A stretch of 64,000 nucleotides of DNA from the NCBI GenBank assembly GCA_016213265.1, contig JACRBA010000148.1:1-64000 (forward strand), in the 5' to 3' direction. Shown one piece after another: positions 26,049 to 36,055 of this stretch. This stretch comes from Burkholderiales bacterium (GTDB lineage: Bacteria; Pseudomonadota; Gammaproteobacteria; Burkholderiales; Burkholderiaceae_C). Numbering within the stretch: position 1 is the first letter of the stretch; the number at the start of each line of letters is the position of its first letter. Below the pieces are notes generated by a model. The model ran no database searches, was not told where the DNA came from, and saw nothing but the letters and a program-made list of their open reading frames with translations. The position numbers were made by a program, and so were the translations under genes.

Positions 26049-27019
26049 CGCATCCAGCCCTTGCGGCGGAAATAGATCAGCGGCGCCGCCACCGAGGCCA
26101 CCATCAGCGTGAGCGCGAAGGGGTAGCCCCAGGTCTGGTCCAGCTCGGGCATGTGGCGGAAGTTCATGCCGTACACGCTGGCGATGAGCGTGGGCGGCAG
26201 CAGCGCCACCGAGGCCACCGAGAAGATCTTGATGATCTTGTTCTGGTTGATGTTGATGAAGCCGACCGTGGCGTCCATCAGGAAGTTGATCTTGTCGAAC
26301 AGGAACGCCGTGTGCGAATCCAGCGAGTCGATGTCGCGCAGGATCTGCCGCGCCTCCTCGAACTGCTCGGCATTGAGCATGCGGCTGCGCATCATGAAGC
26401 TCACCGCGCGGCGGGTGTCCATCACGTTGCGGCGGATGCGGCCGTTCAAGTCCTCTTCCTTGGCGATGGCCGCCAGCGCCTCACCGGCGGCCCGGTCGTC
26501 CACGTCCTGCTTGAGCACGTGCGCGCTCACCTTCTCCAGGCTGTCGTAGATGCCCTCCAGGGCGTCGGCGGAGTATTCCGCGTCCGCGTCGTAGAGCTTG
26601 AGCAGCACGTCCTTGGCGTCTTCGATGAGCGCGGGAATGCGGCGTGCCCGCAGGCGCAGCAGCCGGAACACCGGCAGGTCCTCGGCATGCACCGAGAACA
26701 GCACGTTGTGGTACAGGATGAAGGCCACGCGCACGTTGCGCGGCGTGACGTCGTCGTCGATGAGGAAGTCCGAGCGGATGTGCAGCTCGCCGTTGTCCTC
26801 TTCGTAGAAGCGGGCCGATTCCTCGAGGTCGTCGTCGACGATGTTGTCGGGAATGCGCAGGCCGAAGCGCCCGTGGATCCAGCCGATCTCCTCGGCGGTG
26901 GGCGCCTCCAGGTCCACCCACACCGGGTGCACCTCGGCCAGGTCGGCGGCCGAATCGATCTCTTCTTGCAGCAGGCGGCCGGAGAGGCGGCCTTTGTCCA
27001 GCGTGAAGACGTTGAGCAT
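26045..27019 (-). CDS. corA: CorA family magnesium/cobalt transporter
   Basis: A 324-residue pentameric inner-membrane channel for Mg2+ (and Co2+/Ni2+). The long N-terminal cytoplasmic funnel ends in two transmembrane helices; the pore signature YGMNF closes the first, and the second is WGYPFALTLMVASVAAPLIYF followed by a basic tail. ATG 27019 has TGGAG 5 bases upstream, better than the ORF-track start at 27040. The downstream HAD hydrolase gene is translationally coupled. Confidence 0.94.
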   Translation of the reverse strand: MLNVFTLDKGRLSGRLLQEEIDSAADLAEVHPVWVDLEAPTAEEIGWIHGRFGLRIPDNIVDDDLEESARFYEEDNGELHIRSDFLIDDDVTPRNVRVAFILYHNVLFSVHAEDLPVFRLLRLRARRIPALIEDAKDVLLKLYDADAEYSADALEGIYDSLEKVSAHVLKQDVDDRAAGEALAAIAKEEDLNGRIRRNVMDTRRAVSFMMRSRMLNAEQFEEARQILRDIDSLDSHTAFLFDKINFLMDATVGFININQNKIIKIFSVASVALLPPTLIASVYGMNFRHMPELDQTWGYPFALTLMVASVAAPLIYFRRKGWMR

Positions 27020-27425
27020 GGGGGCTCCAGCGGAATCCACCGGCCTTGTGGGCGGCAGACGGGCTCTCGAAGGGGGTGGAGGGTGCGACCGCCTACCCCG
27101 GCGAGCGGCGCGGCCCGGTCAGGCGGGCAGCGCGGGGCTGGAGCAGGCGGTCACCGAGGGTGGGGACTTTCCACGGTGGGTGCGCAGCTGAATGGCAAAC
27201 GGTTGATTATCGCCCGACGGCCCCGGGCCCAGGCGTGCACGGGCCGGCGCCGAAGCGGCGAAAACCAGCAGTCTACCCGGCCTGATCTCACAGCCCTCGG
27301 CTTGCCAAGGGCAGGGTCGGGGAGCACACTGGATTCGACCGGTGGCGCCATTCCGGCACCACGAATCCCCCGGCTGGGCCTGGCCGGAGCGGTCTTGCAA
27401 CCCCGTCTTTTGAAGGAGGCCTAGG
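27020..27425. other. Divergent intergenic region corA/hpf
   Basis: About 400 bases without a credible gene. On the corA side the minus strand has GATAAT (-10-like) in front of AATCAACCG. On the hpf side TTGCCA at 27302 could be a weak -35 but no convincing -10 follows. A strong Shine-Dalgarno AAGGAGG (27415-27421) serves hpf. No sigma54 box or known RNA motif was found, although rpoN, often found here in other proteobacteria, is absent. Confidence 0.4.
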
Positions 27426-27767
27426 ATGAACTTGACGATCAGCGGACACCACCTCGACGTGACCCCGGCTCTCAGAGAGTACGTGCTCACCAAGCTGGAA
27501 CGGATCACGCGCCACTTCGACCAGGTGGTGGATGTCAACGTGCTGCTGACGGTGGAGAAGAACAAGGAGAAGGAACGCCGCCAGAAGGCGGAGGTGACCC
27601 TGCATGTGAAGGGCCGCGACATCTTCGTCGAACAGTCGCACGAGGACCTGTACGCCGCGATCGACCAACTGATGGACAAGCTGGACCGCCAGGTGGTGCG
27701 CCACAAGGACCGTGTCCAGGACCATCACCACGAGTCGGCCAAGCGCCAGCCGGAGGCCAATCCCTGA
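27426..27767 (+). CDS. hpf: Ribosome hibernation promoting factor, short form
   Basis: A 113-residue HPF/YfiA protein that binds the 30S decoding site in stationary phase and drives ribosomes into inactive dimers. The beta-alpha-beta-beta-beta-alpha core is visible, from [20 protein letters not shown] to the conserved helix [13 protein letters not shown]-like segment [17 protein letters not shown]. No C-terminal dimerisation domain is present, so this is the short form. AAGGAGG lies 5 bases before the ATG. It heads hpf-ptsN-hprK, a standard cluster, here without the rpoN and lptB genes upstream. Confidence 0.95.
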   Translation: MNLTISGHHLDVTPALREYVLTKLERITRHFDQVVDVNVLLTVEKNKEKERRQKAEVTLHVKGRDIFVEQSHEDLYAAIDQLMDKLDRQVVRHKDRVQDHHHESAKRQPEANP

Positions 27768-27792
27768 AGGCCCGGCGCCTTCGCTGACCACA

Positions 27793-27820
27793 GGCGGCCC
27801 CCGGGCCGCCTTGTCATTTG
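27793..27820 (+). terminator. Rho-independent terminator after hpf
   Basis: GGCGGCCC-CC-GGGCCGCC (8-bp stem) is followed by TTGTCATTTGTTG. The tail CCTTGTCATTT is identical to that of the terminator at 55267. It separates hpf from the ptsN promoter. Confidence 0.75.
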
Positions 27821-27940
27821 TTGAGCAGTAATCCCGCTCGCCGGAAGTGACGAATCGCTAGACTGTTGTTGCGACGCAGCATCCGGCGTCAACTGGCGCA
27901 GCCCAGCCCACGTTACCAAGCGTGGGAAGCGACCGATTTC

Positions 27941-27946
27941 TATAAT
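27941..27946 (+). promoter_or_regulatory. Perfect -10 box TATAAT for ptsN
   Basis: A consensus TATAAT follows the hpf terminator. Transcription would begin near 27953, with a leader of about 70 bases to the ptsN ATG. The -35 region is poor. Confidence 0.5.
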
Positions 27947-28025
27947 CCGCCCCCTTAAAGCCGGAGGGATCACCGGCCGAAAGACGCGAGACGCCGTCCG
28001 ACCGTTGTTGCCGAAAGAGCCGTTC

Positions 28026-28496
28026 ATGAACCGCCTTGCCGCCATCCTGCCCGTGGACAACGTGCTGGTGGGTGTGGATGCGACCAGCAAGAAGCGCGCT
28101 TTCGAGCACGCCGGCCTGCTGTTCGAAAACCAGCACGCCATCGCCCGCGCCACCGTCACCGACAACCTCTTCGCCCGTGAGCGCCTGGGCTCCACCGGCC
28201 TGGGCCACGGCGTGGCCGTGCCGCACGGCCGCGTCAAGGGGCTGAAGAACCCGCTGGCCGCCGTGATCCGGGTGCAGAACCCGATCCCCTTCGACGCGCC
28301 CGACGACGAAGCGGTGAGCCTGCTGATCTTCCTGCTGGTGCCCGAAGCCGCCACGCAGCGCCACCTGGAGATCCTGTCGGAGATCGCCGAGCTGCTGTCC
28401 GACCGCGAGCTGCGCGACAAGCTCAAGACGGCGGCCGATGCGGCCAGCGTGCACCGCCTCATCGCCGACTGGGAACCGCTGAAGTCGGTGGCGTGA
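28026..28496 (+). CDS. ptsN: PTS nitrogen regulatory protein EIIA-Ntr
   Basis: A 156-residue EIIA-fold protein, the last phosphate carrier of the nitrogen PTS. It regulates potassium uptake and other processes and does not transport sugar. The phospho-acceptor histidine is in [14 protein letters not shown] (near residue 66). The surrounding [27 protein letters not shown] is typical. ATG 28026 was chosen over the ORF start at 28005 because family members begin MNRLAxILP. It lies between hpf and hprK, with its own promoter. Confidence 0.94.
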   Translation: MNRLAAILPVDNVLVGVDATSKKRAFEHAGLLFENQHAIARATVTDNLFARERLGSTGLGHGVAVPHGRVKGLKNPLAAVIRVQNPIPFDAPDDEAVSLLIFLLVPEAATQRHLEILSEIAELLSDRELRDKLKTAADAASVHRLIADWEPLKSVA

Positions 28497-28515
28497 CGCC
28501 CCCGCGGCCGCCTCG

Positions 28516-29472
28516 GTGAAACCCATTTCCATCAGCGCCGAGGCGCTGTTCGAGGAACATCAGCGCACCCTGCGCTGGGAATGGGTGGCCGGCCATGCCC
28601 ACCCGGAGCGGCGCTTCGACGAAGCCGCGGTGCGCGACGCCCGCTCGGCGGCCGACCTGGTGGGCTACCTCAACTACATCCACCCCGACCGGGTGCAGCT
28701 GGTGGGCCGGCGCGAGGTGGCCTACCTCGACAACGCGCCGGCCGAGGTGCTGGAGCGTCGCATCCAGCGCATCGTGACGCTGGAGCCGCCGGTGATCATC
28801 GTGGCCGACGACCAGCGTGCGCCCGACCGCCTGGTGGCCATGTGCGACCGGGCCGAGATCCCGCTGTTCACCACCTCGGCCTCGGCCGGCCACGTGATCG
28901 ACGTGGTGCGGTCCTACCTCAGCCAGCTGTTCGCCGAGCGCACCACCCGCCATGGCGTGTTCATGGACATCCTGGGCCTGGGCGTGCTGCTCACCGGCGA
29001 ATCGGGCCTGGGCAAGAGCGAGCTGGGCCTGGAGCTCATCTCGCGCGGCCACGGCCTGGTGGCCGACGACGCGGTCGACCTGTACCGGGTGTCACAGAAC
29101 ACGCTGGAGGGCCGCTGCCCCGACCTGCTGATGAACCTGCTGGAGGTGCGCGGCATCGGCCTGCTGGACATCAAGGCCATCTTCGGCGAGACGGCCGTGC
29201 GACGGAAGATGCGCCTGAAGCTCATCGTCCACCTGGTGCGCAAGGAGACGATGGAACGCGAGTTCGAGCGCCTGCCCTACGAGCCGCTGTACGAGGAGAT
29301 CCTGGAGATCCCCGTGCGCAAGGTGGTGATCGCGGTGGACGCCGGCCGCAACCTGGCCGTGCTGGTGGAAGCCGCCGTGCGCAACACCATCCTGCAGCTG
29401 CGCGGGATCGACACCTACCAGGAATTCATCGCCCGTCACCAGGCAGCGATGGATGGCCCGAAGGAGTCTTGA
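28516..29472 (+). CDS. hprK: HPr kinase/phosphorylase
   Basis: A 318-residue bifunctional enzyme that phosphorylates and dephosphorylates a serine of HPr using ATP or pyrophosphate. The C-terminal kinase domain has the Walker [10 protein letters not shown] (near 156-164), the catalytic His in [12 protein letters not shown], and the HprK signature [16 protein letters not shown]. The start is GTG at 28516, 19 bases after ptsN. The 3' end runs 47 bases into the convergent fur gene. In this class HprK is linked to the nitrogen PTS and not to carbon repression. Confidence 0.95.
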   Translation: MKPISISAEALFEEHQRTLRWEWVAGHAHPERRFDEAAVRDARSAADLVGYLNYIHPDRVQLVGRREVAYLDNAPAEVLERRIQRIVTLEPPVIIVADDQRAPDRLVAMCDRAEIPLFTTSASAGHVIDVVRSYLSQLFAERTTRHGVFMDILGLGVLLTGESGLGKSELGLELISRGHGLVADDAVDLYRVSQNTLEGRCPDLLMNLLEVRGIGLLDIKAIFGETAVRRKMRLKLIVHLVRKETMEREFERLPYEPLYEEILEIPVRKVVIAVDAGRNLAVLVEAAVRNTILQLRGIDTYQEFIARHQAAMDGPKES

Positions 29473-29914
29473 CGCCTGAGCCGCCGGCCGGGCGGTGCTC
29501 GCAGTCGGCCTTGGTGCACACGGCGTACAGCGCCAGCGTGTGCTCGTGCAGCTCGAAGCCGCGGGCCTGGGCCACGGCGCGCTGGCGCGTTTCGATCTCG
29601 GGGTCGTAGAACTCCTCCACGCGCCCGCAGGTCAGGCACACCAGGTGGTCGTGGTGGTGGCCCTCGTTGAGCTCGAACACCGACTTGCCCGATTCGAAGT
29701 GGCTGCGCACCAGGATGCCGGCCTGCTCGAACTGCATCAGCACCCGGTAGACGGTGGCCAGGCCGATGTCGGAGCCCTCGCCCAGCAGCGCCTTGAACAC
29801 GTCCTCGGCGGTCATGTGGCGCACGGCGGACTTCTGGAAGATCTCCAGGATGCGCAGGCGCGGCAGCGTGGCTTTCAGGCCGCTGCTCTTGAGTTCGTCG
29901 GCGTGGTTGGGCAT
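29426..29914 (-). CDS. fur: Ferric uptake regulator
   Basis: A 162-residue Fe2+-dependent repressor of iron-uptake genes. The N-terminal winged helix ([15 protein letters not shown]...AEDVFKALL...[18 protein letters not shown]) is followed by the metal-binding [17 protein letters not shown] and a second CxxxxC (CTKADC). The ORF track extends to 30457, but ATG 29914 fits the family length and start [19 protein letters not shown]. It is divergent from bamE, the usual fur-bamE (smpA) arrangement, and overlaps hprK convergently. Confidence 0.96.
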   Translation of the reverse strand: MPNHADELKSSGLKATLPRLRILEIFQKSAVRHMTAEDVFKALLGEGSDIGLATVYRVLMQFEQAGILVRSHFESGKSVFELNEGHHHDHLVCLTCGRVEEFYDPEIETRQRAVAQARGFELHEHTLALYAVCTKADCEHRPAGGSGVKTPSGHPSLPGDGR

Positions 29915-29950
29915 GGCAGGTACGAAGGCGTCCGGCGCAGGGGGCGCCGC

Positions 29951-29956
29951 TAGAAT
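29951..29956 (+). promoter_or_regulatory. Putative -10 box TAGAAT for bamE
   Basis: TAGAAT in the 84-base gap between fur and bamE would give a leader of about 36 bases. The -35 is not recognisable. Confidence 0.4.
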
Positions 29957-29998
29957 CGCCCGCATCATAGCCAGCAACGGGCCCGCCACGGCCGTGCC

Positions 29999-31367
<1,369 letters not shown>

Positions 31368-31368
<1 letters not shown>

Positions 31369-32018
31369 TGGACGGCCTGCAGGGTTTCTGGACCGAGGCC
31401 GACGTCGTCGGCCGGGCGGTGGCGCTGCTGCTGCTGGCCATGTCGGTGGGTGCCTGGGTGCTGATCTTCTGGAAGGGCTGGGTGCTGCGCCGCGCGCTGG
31501 CCGACCTGCAGCGCGGCGTCGATGCCTTCTGGAATGCGCCCGACCGCGACGCCGCCCGCCAGCGCCTGGCCGCGCTGGACCGCGAGGGGGTGATCACCCC
31601 GCTGGCCGAGGCCGCCTTCACGCGCCCGGCCGCGGGCACGCTGCAGACGCACGGCGCCATCGAGTCGCAGCTCACCCGGCGCCTGCGCGATGCGCTGCAC
31701 GCGGGGCTGCGCCATCTGGGCAGCGGCCAGGTCTTCCTGGCCTCGGTGGGCGCCACCGCGCCCTTCGTCGGCCTGTTCGGCACGGTCTGGGGCATCTACC
31801 ACGCCCTGCTGGGCATCGCCGACGGCGGCGGCCTCACTATCGAGCGCGTGGCCGGCCCCGTGGGCGAGGCCCTGGTGATGACCGCCGCCGGCCTGGCGGT
31901 GGCGATCCCGGCCGTGCTGGCCTACAACGTGTTCGGCAAGTGGCTGGGCGCCTGCGAGGCGGAGCTCGAGGGCTTCGCCCACGACCTGCGCGAGATCGCC
32001 CTGCACGACGCCGGCTGA
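31368..32018 (+). CDS. MotA/TolQ/ExbB proton-channel family protein
   Basis: A 216-residue inner-membrane protein with one N-terminal helix and a pair of C-terminal helices in the TolQ/ExbB pattern: ASVGATAPFVGLFGTVWGIYHALLGI and GEALVMTAAGLAVAIPAVLAYN. With the ExbD partner it forms a proton-driven motor energising TonB-dependent uptake or Tol-Pal function. No tonB or tolA gene is adjacent, so the partner is encoded elsewhere. It follows dapB with a one-base overlap. Confidence 0.93.
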
Positions 32019-32046
32019 GCGACCCCACCGCCACCCACGATCCGCC

Positions 32047-32487
<441 letters not shown>

Positions 32488-32713
32488 GGCGGGCCGCCCG
32501 ACTGGGGCCCACCCGCCCACAGCCCATGGCCGCAGCGCCCCGGCAGACACCTGGGCCGGCGCATCCGCATAACCCGCTAGTGACGCGTGAACTGCTGTCC
32601 GCCCGAGGCGCTCTGGGATACGATCACGCACAGGGGGTGTGCGAGCGCCAGAACGGCCGAAAGAATCGGCCGCCGTCCGTCAAGCCGCCTCCGCACACAG
32701 GGGGAGGACTACC
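32488..32713. other. Left junction of the accessory operon
   Basis: The 226 bases between exbD and the first island gene show no tRNA, no integrase remnant and no clear direct repeat shared with the right end. TGGGATACGAT at 32614-32624 is a possible extended -10. GGGGAGGA (32701-32708) is the ribosome site of the first island gene. Confidence 0.35.
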
Positions 32714-34039
32714 TTGGGCCATGAAGTGTGGGGGCTGCTCGGCCCGGCCAGCCTGTCGGGCCGGCGCCGCACGCGCACGCTCGGACTGGGCGCCGCGGTG
32801 CGCAGCTTCAATGACCTGGCCGTGCCTGGGCTGGGTAGTGTGTGGTTCGGCAAGCAGCTGGTCCTGGCCACGCTGGGCGTGGTGGTGGCGGAGTCGGCCC
32901 GACGCGCCGGCGCGAAGGTGTCCAACATCGAGGTGGCGAACGCAGTGGAAGCCCTCGCCTGCTGCCTGGCGTTCGACGACCGGCAGTGGGCGCCCGACCG
33001 CCGCCTCAGGGGGCGCACCAAGCTGCCCGAACCAGGCGAGGACCTGAGCTTCCGCCGGGTACGCCGTACCAGCTTCTACGTGACCCAGACGCTGCGCATG
33101 GGCACCGTGCAGGCGCTGCCGGCCCTCGGCCTGGTGACGGCCCGCGGCACACGATTCAACGCCTTCGAATCCTCGGTCAACGGGTGCGCCGTGCTCGAAG
33201 TGGCCCTGGCACCCTACCGGCCGTTCAGGCGCAGTGTGCAGGCCCACCTTGTGGACTGGGTGTTGGGCAGGACGGGAGCCGCCTCCATGCAGACCGCGAC
33301 GCTGCGCGAGGCGCTGTCCCCCTGCGCCGCCCTCAGCCCGGACAGCCGGGCCTTGCTGCGCGCGCGGCTGGAGCTGGGTAGCGACCGGGAGCGTTCCGCC
33401 GACACTTTGCGCCGCCGCCAGGCGCTGGCCTGGGTGGGCTCACTGCACGGCGCCGCGCCTGGAATGTCGGCTTCGGACTTCCCGAAGCCGCCGGCCCTCG
33501 ACGGCGACCACTGGGACGACATCCGGGCGGGTGCGCTCTTCTTCACGCTGATGGATGCCGCCGTGGCGGTGCTGGACGCCGTCGAAGCGCACATGGGTCC
33601 GGACCGCCGCCAGATGCCAGTGGCCGACGCCGCACGTGATTTGGAATCGGCCGCTGCGCCCTCCGGCCCTGTGCGGATCCTTGCGCTGCGACAGGCCGCC
33701 CGGCGGTTCTTGGACGCGCAGCACCGTCAGCCTCAGGCGGTCGAATTCGCCCGGCAGTGCGCGGCGGACTGCACGGATGACCTGCTGCGTGCCCTGGTCG
33801 GCCGCGACGGCACGGTCCTCAGGCTGCTTGGCCAGGACATTGGCCGCGGCCCGGCATACCGCGGCGCCACGCCCGCGGCCGGCCCGCCGGAGGAGGACGA
33901 CGCCGACCCGCGCGGCGACGACATCCCCATCCCCCACGGCGTGTCCCATCGGCTGCGCAACCTGTACCGCCTGCACCTGGACCTCCAAGGCGACCTCGAC
34001 GCCTGGCTGGAGCGGCAGGCAGAAAGGTCCGCGCCATGA
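32714..34039 (+). CDS. Island gene 1: protein of unknown function
   Basis: A 441-residue protein I do not recognise. The start is placed at TTG 32714 because GGGGAGGA lies six bases upstream; the ORF track begins further upstream at 32639, and the ATG at 32721 is out of frame. It looks cytoplasmic and mostly helical, with an N-terminal globular part (SVWFGKQLVLATLGVVVAESARRAG; SSVNGCAVLEVAL) and an acidic hinge (PPEEDDADPRGDD) before a C-terminal helix. No nuclease, ATPase or methylase motif is visible. Its stop overlaps the phosphodiesterase gene by ATGA, so the two products are likely made in a fixed ratio and may interact. Confidence 0.8.
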   Translation: MGHEVWGLLGPASLSGRRRTRTLGLGAAVRSFNDLAVPGLGSVWFGKQLVLATLGVVVAESARRAGAKVSNIEVANAVEALACCLAFDDRQWAPDRRLRGRTKLPEPGEDLSFRRVRRTSFYVTQTLRMGTVQALPALGLVTARGTRFNAFESSVNGCAVLEVALAPYRPFRRSVQAHLVDWVLGRTGAASMQTATLREALSPCAALSPDSRALLRARLELGSDRERSADTLRRRQALAWVGSLHGAAPGMSASDFPKPPALDGDHWDDIRAGALFFTLMDAAVAVLDAVEAHMGPDRRQMPVADAARDLESAAAPSGPVRILALRQAARRFLDAQHRQPQAVEFARQCAADCTDDLLRALVGRDGTVLRLLGQDIGRGPAYRGATPAAGPPEEDDADPRGDDIPIPHGVSHRLRNLYRLHLDLQGDLDAWLERQAERSAP

Positions 34040-36048
34040 ACGGCCTGCACGCACGAGCAGGCGCGCTGTCACTCGCCCAGCACTTCGACGCGCCGGAGGG
34101 ATTCGTCGGCTGCTTCGGCTGGGTCTGCGGCTTTTCCGCCGACAGCCCCTTCATCAGCGAAGTGGCGGAGCGCTTCACCACCTGGACGCCGGACCAGCGT
34201 GCGAGCCAGGGCCGCGTGGCGCTGGCGCTGTTCCTCGACCCGTCGTGCCCGACGCTTTCCATGGTGAATCACCCAGGCGTATTGCACCTGCCGGTGGCCC
34301 ACCCGGGCAGCCGGACCTGTCGACTGGTGCACGCCAAGGTGGCCTTGCTGGGCTTCAGGCACGCCGAGCGACCCGACGCCTGGTGCGTCCGCCTCCTCGT
34401 GTCGACGGGCAACTGGACGCGCCAGACGGTGGAGGACAGCCTGGACTTGGCTTGGCGCCTCGATGTCTTCAGCGACGACATCGCGGCGAGGAAGGACGCA
34501 TCCCGGGCCGCATGCGCCGACATCGTGGCCGCGCATGGTCTGATGAATGCGCTCCGGCAGGGCCTGGGTGGCGTGTTCGATGTGCGGCTCCTGCGGGCCA
34601 CACCCCAGCTGGCGGAGGACCAGGCGCTGGTCGACCGCTGGATCAGCCAGTGCGCACGGCACGCCGCCGGCAAGCCGCGGTTCTTCGACAGCCGCAGCCG
34701 CTCCCTGCTGGCCCAATTGCCGGGCAAGATCCGTAGTGCGGACGACGGCCGGGCGGTGGCTCGCAACTACATCGCCATGGGCTCGGGCTTCTACGAGCCG
34801 GCCCCGGCGTCAGGCGGTGCGCCACGCGTGCCCATGGCGATTCTCGAGACCCTGCGTGGGGAAGGGCTCCTGACGCTCAGTTGCGAGACCGACCTGTTCG
34901 TCAACCGTCTGGCCTGTCAGGGCGTGGCCATGTCGGTGCGGGCCCTGGACGAACGCGGCGTGACAGTACGGCCGGCGGCGGCACCTAGCCTGCTGTTCGG
35001 CGAAGACAACGCCCGCACGCTACACGCCAAGTTCCTTTTCAGCGCCCACCAGTCGGCCCGTTCCGCCCGGTGCAGCAGCGCCTGGGTCTATCTCGGCTCC
35101 GGCAACCTCACTGAGCCAGGGTTCACCCGGCGAATGGGGCCGGACGGCAACTTGGAGGCAGGCGTCGTCTTCTGCGCAGACGGCCTCGTGTGGCAGGGCG
35201 GCGCGAAGGTCGATGCATCGCGGGTGGTCAGCCACCTGCTGCCCATCCAGCGCGACGAGGCCGTGTCGCCTGACAGCGCCGCACTCACCGCCGGGCCGCC
35301 GTACGAGCGCCCCCCAGTGACTCACCTGGCGCCGCCCATCGCCTGGCTGGTCTGGACCGAGACCGACGACTGCCCGAGCCGGCTCGTCTCGCCCGAACCG
35401 CTGCCGGCGCAAGCCACGCAATTCCAGGTGCTGGGCCCCGACGAACAGCCCTGCCCGGCGGCCGATGGCGGCTTCGTCTGGCACGCCCCCATGCCGCGCC
35501 AGGTGCGCTGCCGCTGGACGGAGGATGGCCAGGTCCACAACGCCGAGATCCCGGTGGTGGACGCCCACGGACGGATTGCCGCCATGCCCCTGCAGCCACT
35601 CGGCATCGAGGAGGCATGGTGGCAGCTGGCGGACTTTCCCCAGCCGCCGCCGGCGGACGCCGAGGACGCCGACGGTGACGGGGCCGCCGATCCGCCGCCC
35701 CAGGGCGCCATCGACACCCGTCCGGCCGCCCCGGGCAGCTACCCGGTCCGCCAGCTGATGGAACTGGTCGAACAGATCGCCGCCAGGCAGACAGCCTTGG
35801 ACGAGCGCGACTGGGCGGCCTGGTGCAGACGCATGGAGCAGACCTTGACCCGCGCCAAGGACAGCCCGGCCGTCGCGTACTTCCGGCACCTCGGCGCGGC
35901 CGGGCTGAACCCGCTGTCCCCCCTGCGCCAAGCACCGTTCCGCCCCGGGTACGCGGAGACCGCGGACACGGCGGCGGGCCTGCTGTACGAACAGGTGCTC
36001 GACCGCATCGAAGCCCAATGGGGTGTGGCCGGGATGCCCGGCGTGTGA
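34036..36048 (+). CDS. Island gene 2: PLD-superfamily phosphodiesterase with Tdp1-like motifs
   Basis: A 670-residue protein with two copies of the phospholipase-D catalytic signature. Copy one is VHAKVALLGF (His99, Lys101) with STGNWT (Asn126). Copy two is LHAKFLFSA (His330, Lys332) with LGSGNLTEPGF (Asn357). In both, the Asp of the usual HxKx4D is absent, which is the HxK...N form of tyrosyl-DNA phosphodiesterase (Tdp1). So a reaction on DNA 3' ends or protein-DNA adducts, or DNA cleavage, is more likely than lipid hydrolysis. The C-terminal 250 residues are unassigned, with a possible beta domain near 430-500. Its ATG overlaps gene 1, and it ends 7 bases before gene 3. Confidence 0.85.
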   Translation: MNGLHARAGALSLAQHFDAPEGFVGCFGWVCGFSADSPFISEVAERFTTWTPDQRASQGRVALALFLDPSCPTLSMVNHPGVLHLPVAHPGSRTCRLVHAKVALLGFRHAERPDAWCVRLLVSTGNWTRQTVEDSLDLAWRLDVFSDDIAARKDASRAACADIVAAHGLMNALRQGLGGVFDVRLLRATPQLAEDQALVDRWISQCARHAAGKPRFFDSRSRSLLAQLPGKIRSADDGRAVARNYIAMGSGFYEPAPASGGAPRVPMAILETLRGEGLLTLSCETDLFVNRLACQGVAMSVRALDERGVTVRPAAAPSLLFGEDNARTLHAKFLFSAHQSARSARCSSAWVYLGSGNLTEPGFTRRMGPDGNLEAGVVFCADGLVWQGGAKVDASRVVSHLLPIQRDEAVSPDSAALTAGPPYERPPVTHLAPPIAWLVWTETDDCPSRLVSPEPLPAQATQFQVLGPDEQPCPAADGGFVWHAPMPRQVRCRWTEDGQVHNAEIPVVDAHGRIAAMPLQPLGIEEAWWQLADFPQPPPADAEDADGDGAADPPPQGAIDTRPAAPGSYPVRQLMELVEQIAARQTALDERDWAAWCRRMEQTLTRAKDSPAVAYFRHLGAAGLNPLSPLRQAPFRPGYAETADTAAGLLYEQVLDRIEAQWGVAGMPGV

Positions 36049-36055
36049 GGAAACG

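Noticed and set aside
27325-27345. GGATTCGACC resembling the start of tmRNA-linked sequence
   Set aside because: No tRNA-like domain or tag reading frame follows.
27370-27400. Sigma54-like TGG...TTGC before hpf
   Set aside because: TGGCCGGAGCGGTCTTGCA has the GG and GC elements three bases too far apart for a -24/-12 promoter.
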